Below, piece after piece: positions 34,227-42,547 of a stretch of DNA of 64,000 nt. Where the stretch lies: assembly GCA_963807065.1 (NCBI GenBank), contig CAWDZQ010000004.1, positions 992,001 through 1,056,000 on the forward strand. Direction: 5' to 3'. The DNA comes from CAWAND01 sp963807065. GTDB lineage: Bacteria > Chloroflexota > Anaerolineae > Anaerolineales > E44-bin32. The notes under the pieces were generated by a model that saw only the letters and a list, made by a program, of their open reading frames with translations, had not been told where the DNA came from and made no database searches. The translations under genes and the position numbers were made by a program. The stretch's first letter is position 1, and each line of letters starts with the position of its first letter.

Positions 34227-36383
34227 TTAAGGTCTGGTCATTCCCGCCGTGCTCCCGCCGACGTCCTTGATGGAGTCGTACAGGATCTGCATGATGTATT
34301 TCCCGTTGTGTGCAAAGGCTCCCGGATCCTTCTGAACCCACTGCAGGTTGTAAGCTGCCCGTAGCAGGCGCGGGGACCAGCTGGCATAGCTGTTCCCAGC
34401 ATTGGCTTCATCGGGATCGATGGTGCCGTTGCCGTTGGTGTCGGCAAAGAAGTAGGGGTAGGAATCCGGGCTGTAGGCGATGGGAGCCCCCAGGCGGGAC
34501 TGAGCATAGGCCTGGATAGCTGTGTACAGCTCATCCTTCATGGTGGCGACTTCCTGCCCAATTCCTTCCGTGGCGTTGCCGTCACCGTCGAAGTCGATGC
34601 CCTCAGATTTGCTAGCCCGAATCGTCATCGTTGACTCGACATCGGTCACACCTGGATGGCAGGCGGCGCACTTGTCGACCTGAACCTCGAGCGTGTGAGC
34701 GTCGTGGCATGCCACGCAATTGTTGAGAGCCGGCACGTGCTGGAAACGGCCGTTGTAGGTCTTGCCGGCGTACTCGTAGGCGCCTTTGGCGTCATCGCCG
34801 AAGAGGGTGGCCCCGGCGGCGAAGTAGTGGGCGTTGATGAAACTCAGTTGGTCGGAAATCTGGTCGTCACTGGCTCCCGAGCGGGTGATGGCTCGGTCAA
34901 CACTCACCGTCGATTCGCGCCCTTGGTGACAGGCGATGCAAAGGTTGGCGTCGGTGTTTTCGAACCCCAGCTGCGCGCCGCTGGGGAAGGTGATGGTTTC
35001 AGGCGCGTAGCGAGAGAATTCGGGCATGGCATTGTGGCAGTTGGCGCACTGCATGCCGTTGGACACGGGCTGGTTGATGCTCACCCCCTGTTCGAGGAAC
35101 AGCGGCAGCCCTTCGGCACTATGGCATCGGCTGCACGAACCGGGGACTTCACCGTCGGCATCCCAATGTCGGAACGCCTCCTCCGAGCCGGCGAAGTGTC
35201 CGGCATCGATGCGGTGTGTGCCGGCCATGTCGACCGGGTCTTTGACGGCGCTGTTCAGATCATCGATCGAGTTGGTCAGCAGCTCGATAACATACTTTCC
35301 GTTGTGAGCGAAGGCGCCGGGATCCTTGAGCGAGAACTGATAGTTGTAGGTGGCCTTGACCAGCCTCGGGGTCCAGGAACTGAAGGCATTCGGAACCTGC
35401 GCCTCGTCTGGATCCACCTTGTCGTTGTTGTTGGTGTCGATGAAGAAGTAGGGGTAGGTGTTTCCGTCGTATGCGACGGGGCTCTTGGCCACCTGACTGG
35501 CGTAAACCTGGATGGCGGCGTAGAGCTTGTCTTGCAGGCCCTGGAGTTCCATGGCAATTCCTTCTGTGACGTTGCCGTCGCCGTCGTAGTCCTCCAGGGA
35601 GCCATTCATGCGGATGTTCTTGGTGTCTTCCGCCGTCGTAACGTTGGGGTGACAGGTGCGGCACGTGTCGAGACGCAGCTCGAGTGAGTGCATGTCGTGG
35701 CAGGTGACGCAGCTGTTGACGCCATCAACGTGGGCGAAGTTGACGTCATAGGACTTGCCTTCGTACTGGTAACCGCCCTCCGCCATGGCGCCGTACTTGG
35801 TGGCGCCAGCGGCCAGGTAGTGGACGTTGATGAAGCCCAGATCGGGGCTGACGGTGTCATCGCCGACGCCAGCGGCGTCGAGGGCGGCGTTGACGCTGAC
35901 CGTCGATTCCCGGCCCTGATGACACTGCATGCAGCGCGCCTCTGGCCCGAGATTGGTGATCTCTAGGCCGGAGGGCATGGTGACGCTGGTCATGGTCATC
36001 GTGGCGTCATTGTGGCAGGCGACACACTCAATCACCGTGCCGATGGGTGCAGCTTTGTCTACTGTGCCGGCGGCTGTGCCGTCAATTCCGAGGAAGTCCT
36101 GGTAACCGGGCGTGGTGTGGCATTTGGCACATGTTGTCGGCACCTCGGCGGGGTCGTCATTATTCCAATGGTTGAAAGCTTGGGCCGAAGCATCGGCATG
36201 TGCAGAACCAGTCCACTTGTCTAGGAAAGGGATCTCAACCGGGGCCTTGGCGCTTGCGGGGGCCTCGACGGTCTCGCGGATCACGATCGGGGTCGGGTTC
36301 TTTCCGCTGCCGCACGCTGAAAGCGCGAGCAGGGCTCCCAGGGCCAATCCGGTCACCACGAGGAAATGTCGCATTCGAACCAT
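34227..36383 (-). CDS. decaheme c-type cytochrome lipoprotein (two five-heme repeats)
   Basis: A 718-residue lipoprotein: the signal peptide ends in LLALSACGSG with the lipobox Cys at about residue 23. Ten CxxCH motifs occur in the order CAKCH, CVACH, CMQCH, CVTCH, CRTCH, then CSRCH, CANCH, CIACH, CVACH, CAACH. The two sets of five belong to repeats of about 335 residues that share QGRESTVSV, HYLAAGAT/HYFAAGAT and KDPGAFAHNGKY. Each repeat also has EF-hand-like calcium loops, DTNNNDKVDPDE and DTNGNGTIDPDE. The likely role is electron transfer or reduction on the cell surface. Start 36383 follows AAGGAG. Confidence 0.9.
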   Translation of the reverse strand: MVRMRHFLVVTGLALGALLALSACGSGKNPTPIVIRETVEAPASAKAPVEIPFLDKWTGSAHADASAQAFNHWNNDDPAEVPTTCAKCHTTPGYQDFLGIDGTAAGTVDKAAPIGTVIECVACHNDATMTMTSVTMPSGLEITNLGPEARCMQCHQGRESTVSVNAALDAAGVGDDTVSPDLGFINVHYLAAGATKYGAMAEGGYQYEGKSYDVNFAHVDGVNSCVTCHDMHSLELRLDTCRTCHPNVTTAEDTKNIRMNGSLEDYDGDGNVTEGIAMELQGLQDKLYAAIQVYASQVAKSPVAYDGNTYPYFFIDTNNNDKVDPDEAQVPNAFSSWTPRLVKATYNYQFSLKDPGAFAHNGKYVIELLTNSIDDLNSAVKDPVDMAGTHRIDAGHFAGSEEAFRHWDADGEVPGSCSRCHSAEGLPLFLEQGVSINQPVSNGMQCANCHNAMPEFSRYAPETITFPSGAQLGFENTDANLCIACHQGRESTVSVDRAITRSGASDDQISDQLSFINAHYFAAGATLFGDDAKGAYEYAGKTYNGRFQHVPALNNCVACHDAHTLEVQVDKCAACHPGVTDVESTMTIRASKSEGIDFDGDGNATEGIGQEVATMKDELYTAIQAYAQSRLGAPIAYSPDSYPYFFADTNGNGTIDPDEANAGNSYASWSPRLLRAAYNLQWVQKDPGAFAHNGKYIMQILYDSIKDVGGSTAGMTRP

Positions 36384-36780
36384 GGATGAGCTCCTTGTCA
36401 AGTACAGATTATGTTGAGCACCTGAGCGGCGGGTTGCCGGGTTTCAAGTGCCTGTGTTCCGATACTCTAGGCAGAGCTGGGTCGAGCGTATGATCAACTC
36501 GATCAGCTCCTCCCATTCGACGGGTGCTTGGGTCTGGCTCGAAACCACCTCGATCTGGGACGTCGGGGGGCAAGCAGCAAGACCTGAGCCCCCGGCAACG
36601 ATCACAACGAACTTAGGATGCAGCTACAGTCCCCCGCAGCGTGGTGGAGATCCCCAGCGCATAGCATAGATTGGAATGGTGGGTCACGACCACGCTCATA
36701 TGCGCTGTTCCTGCCTGAGCCCTCGGGTGGCCTCTCTGGTCGCAGACCCCAACCGCGGGAGTGAACTCGCCCTCGGTCCC
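36384..36780. other. 397-bp intergenic region upstream of the decaheme gene
   Basis: No supported gene. On the minus strand CATAAT at 36408-36413, within AACATAAT, is a possible -10 box for the decaheme gene; the same octamer occurs before the Rieske operon at 42304-42311. Confidence 0.4.
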
Positions 36781-37452
36781 TTAGGTCGACGCTGACCCCG
36801 ACGTGGTCTCGATAGCTGTCTCAACCAGCCCGTTCTGAAGTGCATGACTGACGGCCTCAGTTCGATTCTGAACGTCCAGCTTCTGCAGGATGTTCTTCAT
36901 GTGGTACTTCACCGTGTTTTCGCTGATGGAGAGCTTGTCGGCAATGGTCTTGTTGGCCATGCCGCGGGAGACCAAGCCGAGAACCTCGAGTTCGCGATCC
37001 GACAGGTGAGGCAGAGATTTTCCGGTGTCGTGGCGTGGAGTAGCCAGGCGTGACATCAGCCGGCTGGCGGTCTTGCGGGTCATGGGTGCCTCGCCGCGCT
37101 CGAGTCCACTCAGCAGTTCGAGAAACTCCTGCGAATCGAGATCTTTGAGCAGGTAGCCGCTGGCTCCAGCTTGTATCGCGGCCATAAGATCGTCGTCATC
37201 ATCCGAGACCGTCAGGATCACGACCTTGACTTCGGGATGATCGAGCTTGATTTGCTTCAAGGCCTCGAGGCCGCTCATGCCAGGCATGGTGAGATCGAGC
37301 AGGACGAGATCGGGTGTCGAGAGTTGAATCGCCTCCAGGATATCCTTGCCCGTGCCTGCCTCGGCCACGACATCGAAACCGGCTGCCTCCAACAGACTGA
37401 CGATACCGTCCCGGAAGAGGGAGTGATCATCGGCGACCATTACGCGGCTCAT
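36781..37452 (-). CDS. NarL/LuxR-family response regulator of the bc operon
   Basis: A 223-residue regulator. Receiver: VMVADDHSLFRDG, phospho-acceptor Asp in DLVLLDLTMPGMSG and Lys in GYLLKDLDSQE. C-terminal helix-turn-helix: LSDRELEVLGLVSRGMAN and LSISENTVKYHMKNIL. It begins 1 nt after the stop of the heme-binding kinase gene and is the last gene of the unit with Rieske and cytochrome b genes, so it probably reports on, and controls, this redox chain. Confidence 0.94.
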   Translation of the reverse strand: MSRVMVADDHSLFRDGIVSLLEAAGFDVVAEAGTGKDILEAIQLSTPDLVLLDLTMPGMSGLEALKQIKLDHPEVKVVILTVSDDDDDLMAAIQAGASGYLLKDLDSQEFLELLSGLERGEAPMTRKTASRLMSRLATPRHDTGKSLPHLSDRELEVLGLVSRGMANKTIADKLSISENTVKYHMKNILQKLDVQNRTEAVSHALQNGLVETAIETTSGSAST

Positions 37453-37453
37453 A

Positions 37454-38935
37454 TCAGGACTCCTCTGGTTGCGACTTCATGTCTAGCGTGACCGTTATCT
37501 GGGTTCCCTGTCCCGGACGGCTGCGAAGATCGAGGCGCCCCCCGATCTCCTCAGCTCGCTCCTGCATCGTGCTCAATCCAAAATGGGATGGCTCCAGCAT
37601 GGGTACCTGACTTTCATCAAACCCTTGGCCGTCGTCAGCGATGCTTAACCTGAGGTCCCCACGGTCCATCTTCAAGTCGATTTCGACAATGTTGGCGTCC
37701 GCATGCTGCCGGATATTCGAAAGCGCTTCCTGGAGGATTCGAATCAACTGGAGCTCGGATTCGGGTGGCAGTTTGACCCTTTCTGCTTGCGAATCGATGC
37801 GGACCTGGACGTCGAGGTCGGTCAGCCGTTGAAATTGTTCCACATAGCTCTCGATCGCCGATCCAAGACCCTCTCCGGTTTGGCTGGCGAGCTTCAGGCC
37901 CACGATCGCTTCACGCACATCGGTGAAGAGAGCCCGGGCGGCTTCACCAAGCTGTTCCAATTGGGTCTGGGCAGCGGCGGATTGATTGTTCTTGACCAAC
38001 AAGCTGACGGCCATGACCTTGGTGTTGACGTAGCCCAGCAGTTGGGCCAGCCCGTCGTGCAATTCTCGGGCGATGCGTTCGCGTTCGTCGGCGATGGCCT
38101 GCTGTCGGACCTGACTCCGCTGTTCATTCTCCAGGGTGAGGCGCTCAAGGTTGCGGGCCATCGTGTTGAATGCCCCCGCCAAGTGGTCCAGCTCATCGGC
38201 CGGAGCCGAGCTTTCGGGAAGGCGAGCGCCGAAGTCACCGGCGGCGAACTTCTTGAGAGCCGGTTCGAAGCGCTCAATTCGCCCGACAACCAAACGGTGG
38301 GTCAGGCCGAAAACGCCGAGGCTCACGAACAGTGTGGCCAGGACGGAGACTCCCAGGTTGACCTTCAGGTCACCCAGCAGCCTGGATTGGGTGCCGGCCA
38401 CGGTGATGTCAATCAGCAGCATCCCAAGATGGTCAAGTTGGCTGTTGTGACACTCGGTGCACTCTGGCCCATTCACAATCGGGGAGGAGACCCGGAGCAC
38501 GCCCGGCTCCTGGGCCAACTGGGCCGTCAGCGGCCGCTCATCGGGGGCTATCCGGTGGCAGTCCACACAACCGGTGGCAGATTGGGGCAGAATCTGGCCC
38601 ACCATATTGGGATCGCTGGAAGCAGCCACCTCGCCGTCCAGTCCGATGATCTCTACCCTCTGCACGTTCTGGCTCTGGCGGACATCGGAAAGGATTTCCA
38701 GAAGTCGTGCGGGCTCATTGCGGACCATAGCATGCCGAAGGCTACCAAGTGTGACCTGCCCCAACTCCTCGACGCCGGCACCGATCTGCTCTTCCATCAA
38801 GACATTGGCCCGCCAGTAGCTCAGGAGCGACAATCCGGTGAGGATGACCAAGACGGGCAAGGCCACCCCGACGGCGACTTTTAACCGCAGCGAGGTGGAA
38901 AGTCTTGTAGGGGAGTTGTCGGCGGTGGCTGTCAT
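37454..38935 (-). CDS. histidine kinase with two heme-binding CxxCH motifs in its external sensor
   Basis: A 493-residue kinase. Transmembrane helix 1 (VAVGVALPVLVILTGLSLLS) and helix 2 (LGVSVLATLFVSLGVFGLT) enclose a periplasmic domain of about 145 residues with two c-heme motifs, CVDCH (residue about 122) and CTECH (about 158). A HAMP linker, the HisKA_3 phospho-acceptor RIARELHDGLAQLLGY and HATPase motifs (EALSNIRQHADA, DDGQGFD, HFGLSTM) follow. Heme attached to the sensor suggests it senses redox state, oxygen or NO. The gene lies 45 nt after the cytochrome b/c7 gene and 1 nt before its regulator. Confidence 0.92.
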   Translation of the reverse strand: MTATADNSPTRLSTSLRLKVAVGVALPVLVILTGLSLLSYWRANVLMEEQIGAGVEELGQVTLGSLRHAMVRNEPARLLEILSDVRQSQNVQRVEIIGLDGEVAASSDPNMVGQILPQSATGCVDCHRIAPDERPLTAQLAQEPGVLRVSSPIVNGPECTECHNSQLDHLGMLLIDITVAGTQSRLLGDLKVNLGVSVLATLFVSLGVFGLTHRLVVGRIERFEPALKKFAAGDFGARLPESSAPADELDHLAGAFNTMARNLERLTLENEQRSQVRQQAIADERERIARELHDGLAQLLGYVNTKVMAVSLLVKNNQSAAAQTQLEQLGEAARALFTDVREAIVGLKLASQTGEGLGSAIESYVEQFQRLTDLDVQVRIDSQAERVKLPPESELQLIRILQEALSNIRQHADANIVEIDLKMDRGDLRLSIADDGQGFDESQVPMLEPSHFGLSTMQERAEEIGGRLDLRSRPGQGTQITVTLDMKSQPEES

Positions 38936-38980
38936 CTTCCTGGCTGTTTCCAGTTTCCAAACCTTTGACTGTGATCGGTC

Positions 38981-41083
38981 CTAGTTGTTCGGCGCCCCAG
39001 CCGCGATCCAATCTAAAATCGGCTGAATGGAGGAATCCGAGAGTTTGCCCGAAGGGGGCATAACTTTCCCCTCCGTCTGCAGCCCCAGGAGTTTTTGTGC
39101 CAGCAGGCTGTTGGTCACATCTCCTGGGACGACCACCGGGCTGTCATTCCCGGTGCTCATCACGCTCTCGTAGCTGCTGGAGTCCCAGCCTCCATCGCTG
39201 CCGTGACAGAAGACGCAGCGCTGCTGGAACACGGGCAGAACGTCGGCCGTGAAGGATGGTTCGGCGGCACCGCCCGATGTGGTCGTGGCCAGCGAGCGGA
39301 TGTAAGTGACCAGTTCCTGGATTTGTGCCGAGGTGAGGATTTCACCCCAGCCGATCATGGCGGTCTGTTTGTGGCCGAGATTGATCGAGTCGAAGATTTG
39401 CTGATCCGTCCGGCCCTGCTGGAAGGATGGGGCGGCAAGAGCGGTCCCGACGCCGCCTTCTCCTTGGCTGCCGTGGCACTGAGAGCACAGGTCAGTGTAG
39501 ACCTCGGCCCCGTTGAGAGCCACCGCCGCCGATGCCACGTCCGGCGGGAGTTCGACCGGCGGGTTGGCTGCCCAAGAACGGATGTAGGCCACGATCGATG
39601 TGATCTGATCGTCGTCCAGCGGGCCACCATAGGCGGAGCCGAAGGGTGACATCCCGAAATTGGGCTGGCCCTGCGAAATGATCGCCTGGAGGGTGGTGTC
39701 ATCGCGGGTCTTGAGGTACTCGGCGGAGCTGATAGGAGCGATAATGTCCCCGGCTCGGGTCGGGTTGGGGCCGCCTTCGCCAAAGTCGCCGTGACAGGGC
39801 GAACAGTTCTCCGCGAAAAGCTGCTGGCCCAACTCGGGGCCCGTGCCTCGAGCAGCCTCAAGCGTGTACGAGACCAGCGCGTCCAGTTGTTGGCTGGTGA
39901 GGACGGAGCCCCATACGGGCATGGTTTGGTGGGGGCCGCCCTGGAGTATGACTTGCCGAGCCTCTTCAACATCTTTGGCCAGCGGTACCAGCCCGCCATG
40001 GCAGTCCGAACAGTACTGTCGGAACAGCCCCTCTGCTTCGGGCGTGCCCAGGGGGTCAATCACGAACTTCGCCAGCAGGTCGACATCCGAATCGGGCAAT
40101 CGACCCTTCCAGGGAGGCATCTCAAGATGCATCCCGCCCTTGGCGATAATGTTTCGCAGATCGGATTCCGATCCCGCAAAAGCCACCGAGCGACCGTGGC
40201 AGCCTGAACAGTCCACGCTGAAAAGCCGCTGGCCATCGGGGGCGATTAGAAAGTTGAGCAGCGACGTCCGATCCTCGGCGTTGAGTGTCTGGCTGAAATC
40301 GGGCACATCTACATCAACATGGGGCGCAAACGTGCCGCTCAATTCGAGGGCGCTCTTGAGTTGAGTTGGGTCTCCAGCCACCAAATCGGAGACGGCGTGG
40401 CACTGAGCACAATTGTCGTTGAAGAGCTCGCTCCCCTTGGGGGACAGAATAAAACCAGCCAGAGCGTCAATTTCATCTGTACTGAGATCGCCGCTCCAGG
40501 CAGGCATGCCCTGGCCATGCACGCCCTGGGCGATCACAGAGTGCAGGTTGGTGCCGGCCGGGACGTCGATCTGGGCTCCATGGCAGGGGGCACAGTTGGC
40601 GGTGTAGAGCGCGGCCACAGGGTCCCCTTGCGATACAGCCGTTGGCGGTGGTGACTCCCGGACGGCTTGGACCGTCAGGAAGGCTACCCCGACCACGATC
40701 AGGCCAGTTGCCCCGGTGACCACAGTCCGGCTGAAGAAATGCCTTTGCTTGGAGCGGTCGAGGAACGGCAAGGCGAGCAAGGCAATAATGACGATGGTCG
40801 GAAGGGCGATCACGCCCAGCACTTCAAGCTTGCCCGGGAAGTATTTCAACAGCTGGAAGAGGAACAGGAAGTACCACTCCGGCCGCGGCGTGTAGGTGGT
40901 GTCGGCCGGATTGGCGCGCGCCTCGAGTGGGGCACCCAAGAAATAGGCCAGGGCGATCAACACCCCCAGGACGAGCAAGGAGACGAGCGCGTCCTTGAAC
41001 AAGATGTCGGGGAAGAACGGCGACCCCTTTTCCTTGGCCTCGTGATAGCTCTCTAAATACTCTTGCTTATCTTGGTCGTTCAC
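38981..41083 (-). CDS. cytochrome b subunit IV-like domain fused to seven c-heme domains
   Basis: A 700-residue membrane protein. Residues about 20-150 resemble the C-terminal half of cytochrome b (subunit IV): FPDILFKDALVSLLVLG, then RPEWYFLFLFQLLKYFPG containing the PEWY quinol-site motif, and further helices up to residue 145. The remainder carries seven CxxCH motifs in order: CAPCH, CAQCH, CSGCH, CSDCH, CSPCH, CSQCH, CVFCH, each a monoheme cytochrome c domain with a downstream Met ligand region such as GMPAW, MPPWKG, MPVWG or FGMSPFG. The last one belongs to a module shared with two other proteins here. Known QcrC-type fusions have a single heme domain. Confidence 0.93.
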   Translation of the reverse strand: MNDQDKQEYLESYHEAKEKGSPFFPDILFKDALVSLLVLGVLIALAYFLGAPLEARANPADTTYTPRPEWYFLFLFQLLKYFPGKLEVLGVIALPTIVIIALLALPFLDRSKQRHFFSRTVVTGATGLIVVGVAFLTVQAVRESPPPTAVSQGDPVAALYTANCAPCHGAQIDVPAGTNLHSVIAQGVHGQGMPAWSGDLSTDEIDALAGFILSPKGSELFNDNCAQCHAVSDLVAGDPTQLKSALELSGTFAPHVDVDVPDFSQTLNAEDRTSLLNFLIAPDGQRLFSVDCSGCHGRSVAFAGSESDLRNIIAKGGMHLEMPPWKGRLPDSDVDLLAKFVIDPLGTPEAEGLFRQYCSDCHGGLVPLAKDVEEARQVILQGGPHQTMPVWGSVLTSQQLDALVSYTLEAARGTGPELGQQLFAENCSPCHGDFGEGGPNPTRAGDIIAPISSAEYLKTRDDTTLQAIISQGQPNFGMSPFGSAYGGPLDDDQITSIVAYIRSWAANPPVELPPDVASAAVALNGAEVYTDLCSQCHGSQGEGGVGTALAAPSFQQGRTDQQIFDSINLGHKQTAMIGWGEILTSAQIQELVTYIRSLATTTSGGAAEPSFTADVLPVFQQRCVFCHGSDGGWDSSSYESVMSTGNDSPVVVPGDVTNSLLAQKLLGLQTEGKVMPPSGKLSDSSIQPILDWIAAGAPNN

Positions 41084-41086
41084 ACT

Positions 41087-41746
41087 CTACTCTCCACGAT
41101 GCGGTACCGCGCTAATGCCGATCCTGATGACCAGATAGAGGTGGAGGCCCAGCAAACCCATAAGGGCCACCGGCAGGAACCACACATGCCCGCCATAAAA
41201 GCGGGCCAGGGTGACTGCGGAGAGATCATCGCCTCCACGGAGCAGCTTCAGAATGCTGTCGCCGATGATGGGTGTGACCTGGGCAATTCGCGTGCCGACG
41301 GTGGTTGCCCAGTATGCCTTCTGGTCCCAGGGCAGGAGATAGCCCGTGAACCCGAAGCCCATCACGATGAGGAGCAGGCCGACCCCGCTGAACCACGTCA
41401 TTTCGCGCGGGAACTTGTATGAGCCGTACAGAATGACGCGGATCATGTGGATCACGGCCAGGACTACCATGGCGCTGGCTCCCCAGTGGTGGAGCCCTCG
41501 GATGAGCCAACCGGCAGGCAACTGGGTGGTGATGTACTGCACGCTGTCGTAGGCGTGGTCGGGAGTGGGCACGTAATAGATGGTAAGAAGAATGCCGGTG
41601 ACGATCTGGTTAACGGCCACAAACAACGTGGCGCTGCCCAGCGTGTAGAGCCAGTTGACCTTGGGAATCTTGCGCAGGAAGATCATCTCCCATATCCCGC
41701 GCCAGCCGATACGTTCGTCCAGCCAGTCCATAACGGTGGTTGTCAT
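41087..41746 (-). CDS. cytochrome b6-like subunit of a bc-type quinol oxidoreductase
   Basis: A 219-residue protein equal to the N-terminal half of cytochrome b. It has four transmembrane helices and the two pairs of axial heme histidines, in LHHWGASAMVVLAVIHM and in YGGHVWFLPVALMGLLGLH. GYLLPWDQKAYWAT is the conserved quinol-site loop. ATG 41746 follows GGGAGG. The gene is 1 nt after the Rieske gene and 3 nt before the subunit-IV/c7 gene, giving a split b6f-type arrangement. Confidence 0.95.
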   Translation of the reverse strand: MTTTVMDWLDERIGWRGIWEMIFLRKIPKVNWLYTLGSATLFVAVNQIVTGILLTIYYVPTPDHAYDSVQYITTQLPAGWLIRGLHHWGASAMVVLAVIHMIRVILYGSYKFPREMTWFSGVGLLLIVMGFGFTGYLLPWDQKAYWATTVGTRIAQVTPIIGDSILKLLRGGDDLSAVTLARFYGGHVWFLPVALMGLLGLHLYLVIRIGISAVPHRGE

Positions 41747-41747
41747 C

Positions 41748-42236
41748 TCAGCCTCCCAGGACCTGCATCTCGTCACCCTCGACCCGGACCTCATATCGGT
41801 TGAGAGACTTGGGTGGCGGCCCGGAGATGACATTGCCCTGCCGGTCGAACTGGCCGTTGTGGCACGGGCAGAAGAAGCGGTCTTCGTCGGCGATCCAGCG
41901 GACACGGCAACCTAGATGGGTGCACACGTTGGACATGGCGATGAAGTCCCGGCCGTCTTCTGTGAGGACGTAAACGCTGATCTCCTCCTGGTTGACAATC
42001 CAACCCGCCCGCCGCTCGACGGTGGCCCGGAATAGGGTCGGCGTGCCGAGTTCGACCTTTGAGGTCGATCCGAGGGGGATCCAGTTCTTCTCGGTTGCCT
42101 TCTGGAGTGCGGGCGAGACGAGGTAGGCGACTCCCGGTATGGCATATGCCAAACCGATCAGCCCACCGATGGCCCAGGTTGCCAGGCTGAGGAATTGCCG
42201 CCGTGGCATGCGTTTCTCATTTACAGGAAAACCCAT
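41748..42236 (-). CDS. Rieske iron-sulfur protein
   Basis: A 162-residue Rieske protein with a twin-arginine-like N-terminus (RMPRRQFLSLATWAIGG) and one membrane helix. The 2Fe-2S cluster motifs are CTHLGCRV (residues about 104-111) and CPCHNGQFD (about 123-131), followed by the Pro loop SGPPPKSLNRY. It moves electrons from quinol at the cytochrome b site to the c-hemes. It is the first gene of the bc-type unit. Confidence 0.96.
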   Translation of the reverse strand: MGFPVNEKRMPRRQFLSLATWAIGGLIGLAYAIPGVAYLVSPALQKATEKNWIPLGSTSKVELGTPTLFRATVERRAGWIVNQEEISVYVLTEDGRDFIAMSNVCTHLGCRVRWIADEDRFFCPCHNGQFDRQGNVISGPPPKSLNRYEVRVEGDEMQVLGG

Positions 42237-42547
42237 CCATGCCTCCCTTGACCTAACAACTGAAATCCGGCTTGGCCGGTCGAGCAGACCGCAGAGTTAC
42301 GCAATTATGTTAGCTCTGGCACACAGTGGCAGAAAGGTGGAGGCTGGAATGCCTGTGGCCGGATTGCCTACCCAAATGCGCTGTCCGCCGCCAACACCTT
42401 GTTGGGGGGAGGAGCCGCGGAGCCACCCTAACATACCTGTTCGTTCGGGTAGGCTGTCAGTGGCAGATGTCCCGGATTCAGCGTGATTAATGGCAAGTCG
42501 GCTGGTTGGACCCTAGTTTCCGCTGGCCCAACCAGCCTGTCAAGGGC
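42237..42547. other. 311-bp intergenic region: Rieske promoter and hairpin
   Basis: No gene. A 10-bp inverted repeat (GGCTGGTTGG 42500-42509 with complement 42528-42537) follows the NapC-like gene and may end its transcript, though a T run is lacking. AACATAAT at 42304-42311 (minus strand) is a possible -10 region of the Rieske operon. Confidence 0.45.

Noticed and set aside
34656..35687. A 343-codon open frame antisense to the decaheme gene
   Set aside because: It is produced by the regular codon pattern of the cytochrome on the other strand and has no ribosome binding site or recognised motif.
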